Notes under the pieces: model-generated
What the model was told of the DNA's origin: nothing
What the model saw: the letters and a program-made list of their open reading frames with translations, nothing else
The model's database searches: none
Made by a program: the position numbers and the translations under genes
Assembly: GCA_034521955.1 (NCBI GenBank)
Contig: JAXHLT010000001.1
Span: 489,550 to 553,549, forward strand
DNA: 64,000 nucleotides
Origin: M55B127 sp034521955
GTDB lineage: Bacteria; Bacillota; Halanaerobiia; Halanaerobiales; M55B127
Direction of reading: 5' to 3'
In this document: one piece after another, positions 44,947-53,145 of the stretch
Position numbering within the stretch: the stretch's first letter is position 1
Layout: each line of letters starts with the position of its first letter

Positions 44947-46355
44947 TATGCATCTCTCCTTAAATTTACTTCCTTTTGAACATCAACCTTAGCTATGGAT
45001 ATACCAGTTAGACCATAAAATATATTTATTAAAATAACTAACATTGGAAAAAACAAATATGGAATAAATTCTGCTGGCTGTGCACCTAACATACCTGCTG
45101 CAAAAATAGCAGGTACACTCCAAGGTACTAATGTTATACCCACTGTACCACCGGCTTCAACATTCCTACTTAAATTTTTTGTATGTAAACCCATCTCTTT
45201 AAAACTGTTTGAAAACATCTTTGCCGGTATTATAATTGCTAAAACTTGAGCACCTGTGCTTAATCCTATTAAAAATGCAGTCATTAAAGAAGTTACTAAT
45301 AATTTTCGGGTACTGTTAATCCAAGACATCATTTTTTCTAAAATAGTGTCTAAAATACCAACCTTTTGCATTATTCCACCTAAAGCAGCTGCTATGATTA
45401 AAAGAATAATCGTTCCTCCCATTGAGGTAATTCCACCTTTAGAAAGCAGACTATTAATCATTCCAATATCACTATTACTGCTAAAACCAGAAGTAAATGA
45501 ACTTAAAACCTCAACCAAACTAGCGCTTTGAAATACCATAGCAAAAATTCCACCTAAAATTGACATGGATAATAATGCTGGAATAGCAGGAGTTTGGCGA
45601 ACTGCTAATACAATTGTTATTAAAGGTAAAATAAACAACAGTGGTGTAATATTAAACATACTTTCCAGTCCCTGCATCAAAGTATTTATTTGTTGTGTAC
45701 CTTCAAATCCTCCCCCTACCTGTGCCTGGCCGACTCCCCAATAAATTATTAAGGATATTATAAAAGCGGGGATAGTATCCCATAACATATGTCCTACATG
45801 TTCAAAAAGAGTGCAGTCTGCCATTGCTGCTGCAATGTTTGTAGTATCTGACAAAGGTGATAGTTTATCACCGAAAAATGCACCTGAAATTATTGCCGCT
45901 GCTGTAAGAGGGGTTGCAAAACCCATAGCATTTCCAACAGCGATTAAAGCTATTCCTACAGTTGCTATTGAAGTAAAAGAAGTTCCTAAAGTTGTTGAAA
46001 CAATAGCTGTTATTAAAGCAGCTAAAGGTATAAATAATGATGGTGTTAAAAACTTCAGTCCATAAAATATCATTGCTGGAATTGTGCCACTTAAGATCCA
46101 AGTTCCAATTATTGTTCCCACTATTAGTAATATAAAAATTGCAGGTAAGGCATTTGTAACTCCTTCTTTAAGTCCATCAAGTAATTCATCCCAACTGAAA
46201 TCAAATACATATCCTATAATACCAGTAGCAACTACCCCACTTATAAGAGGAACCATCATCCCCACTCTCCAATAAAACACAGAAAAGGCTCCTGTTAACA
46301 ATAATACTAAAATTGGTAAAGTTGCTGTCATAAAACTCATTTTTCTTTTTTCCAT
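44946..46355 (-). CDS. NhaC-family transporter under T-box control, probable tyrosine transporter
   Basis: 469-residue NhaC superfamily membrane protein with about twelve spans. Family motifs: STTLGTSFTSIATVGIALIAVG, SGAFFGDKLSPLSDTTNIAA and GTVGITLVPWSVPA. NhaC proteins exchange Na+ with H+, malate/lactate or other solutes. A T-box leader upstream with a UAC-like specifier points to an amino acid, probably tyrosine, as solute; B. subtilis YheL-type NhaC proteins with Tyr T-boxes are a known parallel as far as I recall. RBS GAGGAGGTAG before the ATG. Confidence 0.92.
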   Translation of the reverse strand: MEKRKMSFMTATLPILVLLLTGAFSVFYWRVGMMVPLISGVVATGIIGYVFDFSWDELLDGLKEGVTNALPAIFILLIVGTIIGTWILSGTIPAMIFYGLKFLTPSLFIPLAALITAIVSTTLGTSFTSIATVGIALIAVGNAMGFATPLTAAAIISGAFFGDKLSPLSDTTNIAAAMADCTLFEHVGHMLWDTIPAFIISLIIYWGVGQAQVGGGFEGTQQINTLMQGLESMFNITPLLFILPLITIVLAVRQTPAIPALLSMSILGGIFAMVFQSASLVEVLSSFTSGFSSNSDIGMINSLLSKGGITSMGGTIILLIIAAALGGIMQKVGILDTILEKMMSWINSTRKLLVTSLMTAFLIGLSTGAQVLAIIIPAKMFSNSFKEMGLHTKNLSRNVEAGGTVGITLVPWSVPAIFAAGMLGAQPAEFIPYLFFPMLVILINIFYGLTGISIAKVDVQKEVNLRRDA

Positions 46356-46413
46356 TTTCTACTACCTCCTCGATTATTTATAACCCCAAAATAATAAAAA
46401 GTATTATAAAAAA

Positions 46414-46643
46414 ATAAAAAAAGCCGCCCCTTATATCAGGGCGACGTATGCGCGGTACCACCTGAATTAATTCTGATTATGTAAATAATAATCAAAACAA
46501 CTCTATTGAAAGCTAACACTCTCTCACCAGATAACGCTGGAAACGGCCTAGCCTACTACTATTTCAACCGGCAACTCAGGGGTGTATTTCAGCACTAAGC
46601 TTACTTCTTCCCCACTCATAGTTTTTATTATTTGAAATTATTG
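46414..46643 (-). ncRNA. T-box riboswitch, likely tyrosine-specific, with very short Stem I
   Basis: Minus-strand leader. The T-box AGGTGGTACCGCG is at 46451-46463, followed by a terminator GTCGCCC / GGGCGGC (46423-46445) and seven or more T. Stem III is CCAG-CGTTAT-CTGG. Stem I is only GGGG AAGAAGTA AGC ttagt GCT GAAATACA CCCC (about 46578-46612): the AGUA/GAA loop and specifier loop are kept but the distal arm is absent. Specifier read as UAC (Tyr), preceded by GAAA and followed by A. Confidence 0.9.
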
Positions 46644-46649
46644 TAAGTA

Positions 46650-46678
46650 ATTATATATTAGCAATATAGTGTTGTCAA
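46650..46678 (-). promoter_or_regulatory. Promoter of the minus-strand T-box unit
   Basis: TTGACA (46673-46678), 17-base spacer, TATAAT (46650-46655), seven bases before the inferred leader start near 46643. Confidence 0.9.
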
Positions 46679-46787
46679 GCATTTCATGAAATAATAACTT
46701 GTTTATTCCGAAAATTTCATTAGTATTCTTACTTATAAATTATTATTCACTTTCTTTCAGCATAAAATAACATATGGAATATTTTTC

Positions 46788-46816
46788 TTGACATAAATAC
46801 AACACAGTGTTAAAAT
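46788..46816 (+). promoter_or_regulatory. Promoter of the plus-strand T-box unit
   Basis: TTGACA (46788-46793), 17-base spacer, TAAAAT (46811-46816), about 35 bases before the first T-box helix. Divergent from the other T-box promoter 110 bases away. Confidence 0.85.
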
Positions 46817-46847
46817 TATATACAAATAAATAATAATTATAAATTCT

Positions 46848-47126
46848 TTGAGCAAGAAGAGTAACTTTTTATATTTCATTTACAGAGAACCGACACTGCT
46901 GAGAATTCGGTAATGGAATATTAAAGTGAATGGCCTTGTTAGAAGCAGGGGGAAATATCTTTTTAAGATAGAATATCCTGAGCCGGTTCTTTAACCGTTA
47001 TATTAAATAGAATTCATCTTCTAAAAGATGGCTTCTACTGAGAGAGTTAATCATTGGTTAACTAATAAGGGTGGCAACACGGAATATTAATCTTTCGTCC
47101 CTATAAGGGATGAAAGATTTTTTTAT
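46848..47126 (+). ncRNA. T-box riboswitch upstream of the ferredoxin/AOR/NhaC operon
   Basis: A full-length T-box leader: AAGAAGAGTAAC start, AG-bulge region CAGAGAACCG with distal loop GCTGAGAATTCGG, specifier loop AGTGAATGGCC, Stem III region, and the T-box AAGGGTGGCAACACGG (47067-47082). The terminator pairs AATCTTTCGTCCCT with AGGGATGAAAGATT (47089-47119) and ends in seven T. The specifier triplet is not certain: UGG (Trp) if read directly after GAA, GGC (Gly) if one base is skipped. Confidence 0.9.
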
Positions 47127-47187
47127 TTTGTGTTTGCCACCCTATTTTTATTTAATAAATAATAATCAAAAGAAAGGACTGATTTTA

Positions 47188-47913
47188 TTGTATGATTTAA
47201 AAATTATTGTTGAAAGTATTGAAGGATTCTGTGATTTACCAATGAAAGTCGGTGATTATTTTACGGTAAAAGGTGGTAAAATTGAAATTCCAAATGATAA
47301 ATATGTATGTCTTTGGGCTCTACAAAGCATTATGCCTATAATCCCTGCAAAACAAAGAGAGATTAATGAAGAAAATGATTGGATACCACACACAAAACAT
47401 CTAACCTGTCCTGATCCAAATGGAAAAGTAATATTTAGGATCGATAGAATAGATCCTGCTACAGGAAAAGTAATTAATTCAGAAAAGAATATCCCTTCAA
47501 GAATTCAAGTTGATTCAGAGAAATGCACAGGTTGTAGGGCTTGTGAAACTGTTTGTGCTTTTGTACATACTGGTAATTTTAATGGAATTGAATCAAGAAT
47601 AAAAATAGAAAAAATAGAAAAAGAAGGTAAAGATATTCCTTATGTATGCAGACAATGCGGAGATGCGCCCTGTGTTAAAGTATGTCCGGTAAATGCTTTA
47701 AGTAGAGATGAAGAAACAAATGCAGTCTTAGTAAATAATGATGAATGTATTGGATGCAAGAAATGTGCACAAGCTTGTCCTTTTGACGCTATTAGTTTTA
47801 CAGAAAATATGGTACCTTTGATCTGTGATTTATGTGAAGGAGAAATAGAATGTGTTAAACGTTGTCCTACTGAAGCTATTACTTTTAGTAATTCACCTGG
47901 AGGTGATCAATAA
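47188..47913 (+). CDS. TIGR04076-domain/polyferredoxin fusion, electron-transfer partner of AOR
   Basis: 241 residues. The first ~90 look like a TIGR04076 domain (DLKIIVESIEGFCDLPMKVGDYF, then CLWALQSIMPIIPA and LTCPDPNGKVIFRI). The rest is a ferredoxin with four cysteine sets: CTGCRACETVC, CRQCGDAPCVKVCP, CIGCKKCAQACP and CDLCEGEIECVKRCP. The open frame extends upstream into the T-box terminator, so the start is instead TTG at 47188, with AGAAAGGA about nine bases before. It overlaps the AOR gene by one base. It most likely takes electrons from AOR; the purpose of the fused N-terminal domain is unknown. Confidence 0.9.
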   Translation: MYDLKIIVESIEGFCDLPMKVGDYFTVKGGKIEIPNDKYVCLWALQSIMPIIPAKQREINEENDWIPHTKHLTCPDPNGKVIFRIDRIDPATGKVINSEKNIPSRIQVDSEKCTGCRACETVCAFVHTGNFNGIESRIKIEKIEKEGKDIPYVCRQCGDAPCVKVCPVNALSRDEETNAVLVNNDECIGCKKCAQACPFDAISFTENMVPLICDLCEGEIECVKRCPTEAITFSNSPGGDQ

Positions 47914-49805
47914 TGAATTATGGATACTGTGAACAAGCACTGCGTATCAATTTATCTACTGATACTATAGAAACTGAAAAACTAAGCTCAAAATTTTTAA
48001 AAAATTATATTGGTGGAAGAGGTTTAAATATACGAAGACTGTATGATGAAGTTCCCCCTGATGTAGATCCTTTAAGTGAAGAAAATAAGTTGTTTATCGG
48101 AGTTGGACCACTTACAGGAACATTATTTCCGGGTGCAGCAAGAGTAAATTTTACAGCCAAATCTCCTCAAACTAATATTTTAGGTGATTCAAATACTGGT
48201 GGGTTTTTTGGTCCAGAATTAAAGTTTGCTGGATTTGATCAAGTAATTATTGAGGGTAAAGCAAAACAACTATCATATATTTACATAAAAGATGGAAAAG
48301 CTGAAATAAAGTCTGCCAGCCATCTTAAGGGAATGGATGTATTTGAAACCCAAGATAAAATAGTTGAAGAACTACAGGATAAACGTATACAGGTTGCCAG
48401 TATTGGACCAGCTGCTGAAAACGGAGTTAAATATTCCGGTATATTTTGTAATCAAGTTCGAGCTGCTGCCAGAACAGGTATGGGGTTAGTGTTAGCTTCT
48501 AAAAACATTAAAGCAATAGCAGTAAGAGGAACCAAAGAACTTAAAGCTTTTAAACCAAATGAATTTAAAAAACTCATCGATAAAATGGATGATGAGATAC
48601 GAAATCATTCTGAATATGATATTAGAGTTCGCTTAGGTACTACTAAATTAGTTTCATCTTTAAATAAGTTAGGATGTTTAGCTACTAAACATTTTCAAAC
48701 CGGTTATTTTGAAGATGCTGATAAAGTGAGCGGCGAATATTTAGAAAAAAACTATAAGAAAAAAGAAAAAGGCTGTTTCAGCTGTACAATTCCCTGCAGC
48801 AGATATTTTGAAATTAATAAGGGTAAACATAAGGGACTAAAAAGCGAAGGACCAGAATTTGAAGGATTAGCCGGCTTTTCATCCCGAGTAGGTGTCTCTA
48901 ATATTGAAGATGCTCTTAAAGCCATTGATCTTTGTAATCGTTACGGTATGGATGTAATATCAACATCTGAAGTTATTTCTTTTACTATGGAACTATATGA
49001 AAAAGATATATTAAGCAGTGAGGAAGTTGATGGTTTAAAACCAACCTGGGGTAATGCGAAAGCAGTTTTAACATTGATAGAAAAAATTAAAAATAGAGAA
49101 GGTTTTGGTGATATTCTAGCTGATGGGGTATTAGATGCAGCAAAAAAAATTGGTAAAGGAAGTGATAAGCTTGCAATGCATGTCAAAGGATTAGAAATTT
49201 TCCAAGCTGATCCTAGGGGAATAAAAGGTTATGGCCTCGGTGTTGCAGTTGCTACTCGCGGTGGTGACCATTTAAGAAGTGAACCCTGGTTTGAATTCAT
49301 GGAAGATGCTGAAGAAGGCAAAAGAAGATTTGGACATCCTGAAGCTGCCTTTAGACTTGAATATAAAGGAAAAGGAAAAGTTGTTAAATTTTATGAAGAA
49401 AGATGTGTTTTAGCAGATTGTTTAGAAGCCTGTAAAAACACTGTGGTTAATATGGAAATAATATCATTTAAAGAGGCTGCACAGTTACTTAATTATTTAA
49501 CAAAATTTACGTTTACTGAAGAAGAAATAAAGAAATCAACAGAAAGAATAATGAATATTGAACGAGCATATATAGTTAGAGAAGGAATCAGAAGAAAAGA
49601 TGATGTTTTACCAGACCGTTTTTTAAATGAACCTTTACCTGATGAATGTGGTGAATCAGCTGGAAGTGTAGTAGAACTTGAACCAATGCTTAACGAATAT
49701 TATGAAGCTAGAAATTGGAACCTTGAAACCGGGATTCCTAAAGAAGAGAAACTAAGAGAATTGAATTTAGATGACATTGCTGACGAATTAAAAGATTTAA
49801 CTTAA
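47913..49805 (+). CDS. Tungsten-type aldehyde:ferredoxin oxidoreductase
   Basis: 630-residue AOR family enzyme that oxidises aldehydes to carboxylates with ferredoxin as acceptor, using a tungsto-bispterin and one [4Fe-4S] cluster. N-domain YIGGRGLNIRRLYDEVPP and GPLTGTLFPGAARVNF; cluster motif GCFSCTIPCSR (CxxCxxxC) near 290 with the fourth Cys in ADCLEACKN near 505; DPRGIKGYGLGVAVATRGGDH matches the pterin-binding region. In amino acid fermentation it would consume aldehydes from Strecker-type decarboxylation of keto acids. Under a T-box with the fused ferredoxin. Confidence 0.96.
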   Translation: MNYGYCEQALRINLSTDTIETEKLSSKFLKNYIGGRGLNIRRLYDEVPPDVDPLSEENKLFIGVGPLTGTLFPGAARVNFTAKSPQTNILGDSNTGGFFGPELKFAGFDQVIIEGKAKQLSYIYIKDGKAEIKSASHLKGMDVFETQDKIVEELQDKRIQVASIGPAAENGVKYSGIFCNQVRAAARTGMGLVLASKNIKAIAVRGTKELKAFKPNEFKKLIDKMDDEIRNHSEYDIRVRLGTTKLVSSLNKLGCLATKHFQTGYFEDADKVSGEYLEKNYKKKEKGCFSCTIPCSRYFEINKGKHKGLKSEGPEFEGLAGFSSRVGVSNIEDALKAIDLCNRYGMDVISTSEVISFTMELYEKDILSSEEVDGLKPTWGNAKAVLTLIEKIKNREGFGDILADGVLDAAKKIGKGSDKLAMHVKGLEIFQADPRGIKGYGLGVAVATRGGDHLRSEPWFEFMEDAEEGKRRFGHPEAAFRLEYKGKGKVVKFYEERCVLADCLEACKNTVVNMEIISFKEAAQLLNYLTKFTFTEEEIKKSTERIMNIERAYIVREGIRRKDDVLPDRFLNEPLPDECGESAGSVVELEPMLNEYYEARNWNLETGIPKEEKLRELNLDDIADELKDLT

Positions 49806-49835
49806 AACTAAACATAATTTCGAGAGGAGCGAGTA

Positions 49836-51239
49836 TTGATTATGTCAAATCTAAAAAATGAGAATAATCTAGAATTCTATGGTGGTAAATTTATGGTCTT
49901 CGTACCTATTATATTAGCATTAATTGGCTTAGTATACATAGCAGTACAAAATGCTAATATCCCTGAATACTGGGTAGTATTTTTACTTCCCTTAATAATA
50001 ATCATGCCTTTTGTAAAAGATAAAACAAAGTTTGCAAATATTATTATTGATGGATTCAGTTCAAGAGTTGCAATGATATTAATCGCTGCTGTAATGTTAG
50101 CAGGTATTTCAGGCGCTATTCTAAACGTAAGTGGTTTAGTCAGAACTCTAGCTGCGTATTTAGTTAATTTGAATTTGGTTGGAAGTAGATTTGTAGTTGC
50201 TACCTTTATCCTAACAGGTATAGTTGCTCTTTCAACAGGAACTTCAGTTGGAACTATATTTGTAGTTAGTCCTATCCTATATCCAGTTGGTTACCTTGTT
50301 GGAGGTTCTCCAGCACTATTAATTGGTGCTATTGTTTCCGGAGGTGCTTTTGGAGACAATCTATCACCGGTTTCAGATACAACTATTGCTTCAGCTACAA
50401 CACAGGGAATGGATATTGGAGGTGTAGTAAAGAGCAGATTAAAATACTCTATTCCCACTGCTGTAATCACAATTATTCTTTACGGATTTATTGGACAGGG
50501 AGGTAGCATGTCTGATCAAATAAGTGAATATGTTAGTAATCCTCAACCAGAAAGCCTTCTATTTCTTTTGGTACCAATTATAATTATATATCTTTGCATA
50601 AAACAACATCATCTGATTGAAGCCTTAAGTTATGGTATTATTACCGGACTTTTAATCGGACTAATCACTAATATAATTACATTTGATATGATAATAGATG
50701 TACCGGAACCTTTTGGAGCAGGTGGTATAATCCTTGATGGAATTCAAAGCTCAGTACCAACAATTATACTTGTCTTAATTCTATTTGCTCAAATCAATTT
50801 ATTAAAAGAAGGTGGGGGTATTGAAATAATTATTGAATTAATGTCTAAATTTGTTCGTGGAGTAAAAACAGCCGAACTATCTATAGTATCCTTATTAATC
50901 TCATTAAATATTTTAACTGGACTAAATACAGCTGCTATAATAGGTACAGGAGAAATTGCAAAAGAAATGGGAGAAAAGTATGATATAAATGGCTACAGAA
51001 TTGCAAACCTAATGGACTGTGCCGGTACCACATTTAACTATTTAATACCTTATATGGTACCAGTTGTTGTTGGTTCAATGATGAGTTCAATGTATGCACC
51101 TTTTGAGGGTGCTGTAATTGTAAGTACTGTTGATGTAGTAACTCATCAATTTTATCCATGGGTAATGTTAGGAGTTTTAATTTTCTCAATCCTAACAGGT
51201 TATGGTAGAACATTTGCATTCTTTACTTCAACAGATTAA
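49836..51239 (+). CDS. NhaC-family transporter, third gene of the AOR operon
   Basis: 467 residues, about twelve spans, NhaC family: STGTSVGTIFVVSPILYPVG, SGGAFGDNLSPVSDTTIASA and LNTAAIIGTGEIAKEM. The T-box upstream suggests that its solute is an amino acid or fermentation product rather than Na+ alone. Start: TTG 49836 lies six bases from AGGAG, ATG 49842 twelve bases; either is possible. It is a distant paralogue of the NhaC-type gene at 44946. Confidence 0.92.
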   Translation: MIMSNLKNENNLEFYGGKFMVFVPIILALIGLVYIAVQNANIPEYWVVFLLPLIIIMPFVKDKTKFANIIIDGFSSRVAMILIAAVMLAGISGAILNVSGLVRTLAAYLVNLNLVGSRFVVATFILTGIVALSTGTSVGTIFVVSPILYPVGYLVGGSPALLIGAIVSGGAFGDNLSPVSDTTIASATTQGMDIGGVVKSRLKYSIPTAVITIILYGFIGQGGSMSDQISEYVSNPQPESLLFLLVPIIIIYLCIKQHHLIEALSYGIITGLLIGLITNIITFDMIIDVPEPFGAGGIILDGIQSSVPTIILVLILFAQINLLKEGGGIEIIIELMSKFVRGVKTAELSIVSLLISLNILTGLNTAAIIGTGEIAKEMGEKYDINGYRIANLMDCAGTTFNYLIPYMVPVVVGSMMSSMYAPFEGAVIVSTVDVVTHQFYPWVMLGVLIFSILTGYGRTFAFFTSTD

Positions 51240-51266
51240 ATTGAATTAAAAAAATTAGTCTTTTAG

Positions 51267-51310
51267 GGCTGCTGGATGATTTAAAGATTATAAATCCAGC
51301 AGTCTTTTTT
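51267..51310 (+). terminator. Terminator of the AOR operon
   Basis: GGCTGCTGGAT (51267-51277) pairs with ATCCAGCAGTC (51294-51304), followed by six T; 27 bases after the stop. Confidence 0.9.
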
Positions 51311-51784
51311 CATTGATAAGAATTAATTTCTGTTATACGCCTGTTTCACTTCCAAGGTAAACATATACTGATTATTTATCCTTACCTTTCATCTTAATCC
51401 TAAAATACTCTTTATAATTTTTTAAAAAAATTATCTAAAACATTTTCAAAATTTTAAAACTTTCTGGTTATGAGCATTTTGTATTTTCCTAACTAATATA
51501 TCTTTTGAGAGTAGAAATATTCTGCCTTCATGAACCGAAAAATACTTGACTCTATCATCACTACCAATATGTTAACACCTTAAAGCTTATCTCTATATTC
51601 CATTAACTTTTCATTATTTTTATCTTCCTTTATAATTACTGAGATAATTGCCTTGCTCTTTTTAACTTTTCTTTACTCTTATTGACAATTTTGATATATT
51701 ACCCCACTTCTTATATTATTATGCTTTAACTTTACACTAAAATCTTGTATAATTTAAAGTGAAGATACAAAAAGAGGTGAAAGC
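51311..51784. other. Intergenic region with possible decayed minus-strand coding sequence
   Basis: 474 bases without an intact gene. On the minus strand, 51573-51446 reads an uninterrupted run of about 42 codons (RVKYFSVHEGRIFLLSKDIL...), and just upstream in another frame is KEDKNNEKLMEYRDKL; both look protein-like and are cut by stops. I do not recognise the family. On the plus strand, TTAACT-16-TATAAT near 51726-51753 could be the promoter of the Crp/Fnr gene. Confidence 0.35.
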
Positions 51785-52456
51785 ATGTCTGATTTATCTA
51801 AAGTTCCTTACTTTTCTCATTTAAATGAGGAAGAATTAAATATAATAAATAAGATCACAAGAGTTAAAAAATATAAAAAAGATGAGATAATATTTTTTGA
51901 AGGTGAAAAAGGAGACTATATCTATATAATAAAAAAAGGTAAAGTGAAAATGCTTAAGATGAACCAAAATGGAGATGAACAAATTTTAAATATATTTAAA
52001 AAGGATGATATTCTTGCAGAAGTAATACTATTTGATAAAGAAAACTACCCAGCAACAGCTATAGCACTTTCAGAAATTGAATTATTTACCATAAACAGTC
52101 GAGAACTTTCTAAAATCTTTTTGCATCACCCACAGATTACTGTTAAAGTTATGAAAGTTATGAGTTCTCGTTTAAGACGTGCTCAACAAAATATTAGAGA
52201 CTTTGGATTAAAGGATAGCAAAAGTAGATTAGCAAGCCTACTTTATCATCTTGCTGAAAAACATGGTGATAAAAAAGAAAATGAAATATCAATTTCATTA
52301 TTTTTAACACAAAAAGAATTAGCAAATATGATCGGTACAACTCGCGAAACTGTTTCAAGAACATTAAAAAGCATTGAAAAACAGAATATAATAAGCACCT
52401 CACGCCAAAAGATTGTAGTTAATAGTATTGAAAAATTAAAAAAATTAATGAACTAA
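51785..52456 (+). CDS. Crp/Fnr-family transcriptional regulator
   Basis: 223 residues: N-terminal cyclic-nucleotide-binding beta-roll (VPYFSHLNEEELNII, FFEGEKGDYIYIIKKGKVKML), dimerisation helix, and a C-terminal HTH with recognition helix GTTRETVSRTLKSI. The R-E-x3-R pattern matches the CRP residues that read TGTGA. It has no cysteine, so an Fe-S cluster sensor of the Fnr type is excluded; heme or another ligand (DNR/HcpR-like) is possible. A TGTGA-N6-TCATA site starts directly after its stop, and hcp lies 2 kb away. Inferred to be the local nitrosative-stress activator. Confidence 0.92.
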   Translation: MSDLSKVPYFSHLNEEELNIINKITRVKKYKKDEIIFFEGEKGDYIYIIKKGKVKMLKMNQNGDEQILNIFKKDDILAEVILFDKENYPATAIALSEIELFTINSRELSKIFLHHPQITVKVMKVMSSRLRRAQQNIRDFGLKDSKSRLASLLYHLAEKHGDKKENEISISLFLTQKELANMIGTTRETVSRTLKSIEKQNIISTSRQKIVVNSIEKLKKLMN

Positions 52457-52499
52457 TGTGATATAATTCATATTACTATATGTAAATAGATATTATAAT
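52457..52499 (+). promoter_or_regulatory. Crp/Fnr-type operator and promoter of the TetR-like gene
   Basis: TGTGATATAATTCATA (52457-52472), 21 bases, then TATAAT (52494-52499): the same sequence pattern and the same -41.5 spacing as before hcp and the hemerythrin operon. It begins on the base after the regulator's stop codon. Confidence 0.8.
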
Positions 52500-52531
52500 T
52501 AATGTATCAATCAATATTAGAGGTGTGAAAA

Positions 52532-53086
52532 ATGGATAAAAAGAATAGGATTGCAGAAGAGTTTATAACTTTATTTAACAAAAAAAGCTTTGAGCAAATA
52601 ACCCTTAATTTATTAGAAAAAAATTTAGGTTTTGAAGTTGATAAATATTTTGATGACAAATATGAAATTCTAGACTATATACTACGTGATAAACTAGAAG
52701 AAAAAATAGCTCTAATTAACAGTCTAAAAGAAAAAGATATAAACTTACAAAACAAACTAATTATGTTTTTTGATTATCATTTTAACTTTTTAAAAGAATA
52801 TCCCAATATAAGTGAGTTGTTAATTAAAACCTCGATGATCGAAGATGATAAAAAGTCAGAAATTATTAAATCCTATATAAAAAACTTTAAAAAAACTTTC
52901 AGTGAACTTATAGAAAATGAAATCAAAAAAAATAAAGTAAGAAACGTAGACCCCACTATTATAGCAAGTGCAATTTTACATGCTACTCACGGAGTAACTG
53001 TTAGGATTAAATATGATGAGAATTATGATTACGGAAAAGCAAAAAAAGAACTTGTCAACTTTATATATCTAGGATTAAATAACTAA
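52532..53086 (+). CDS. TetR/AcrR-like transcriptional regulator
   Basis: 184 residues, all-helical, with the TetR layout: short N-terminal HTH (residues 1-48, RIAEEFITLFNKKSFEQITLNLLEKNLGFEVDKYFDDKYEI, in which the recognition helix is poorly conserved) and a larger ligand-binding/dimerisation domain. The N-terminus is shorter than usual TetR proteins. GAGGTG before ATG. The 19-base inverted repeat between it and the next gene may be its operator. Target and inducer unknown. Confidence 0.75.
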   Translation: MDKKNRIAEEFITLFNKKSFEQITLNLLEKNLGFEVDKYFDDKYEILDYILRDKLEEKIALINSLKEKDINLQNKLIMFFDYHFNFLKEYPNISELLIKTSMIEDDKKSEIIKSYIKNFKKTFSELIENEIKKNKVRNVDPTIIASAILHATHGVTVRIKYDENYDYGKAKKELVNFIYLGLNN

Positions 53087-53091
53087 TAAAT

Positions 53092-53110
53092 ATATTAGAC
53101 TTTCTAATAT
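53092..53110. promoter_or_regulatory. Inverted repeat between tetR-like and phosphoesterase genes
   Basis: ATATTAGA-CTT-TCTAATAT, perfect 8+3+8 palindrome, six bases after the TetR-like stop and 35 bases before the phosphoesterase ATG; it overlaps a weak TTAGAC/TAATAC promoter-like pair. Probable operator; binding protein inferred to be the TetR-like product. Confidence 0.55.
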
Positions 53111-53145
53111 TTAGTTTAATACAAAAAGTTTAGGAGGTCGTTTAA

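Noticed and set aside
46440..46640. tRNA-like or attenuator-only structure
   Set aside because: The AGGTGGTACCGCG block with specifier loop and terminator defines a T-box leader; no tRNA acceptor/TPsiC arms are present.
47110..47187. N-terminal extension of the ferredoxin fusion starting at ATG 47110
   Set aside because: This part overlaps the T-box terminator and its U run and has no ribosome-binding site; TTG 47188 has one.
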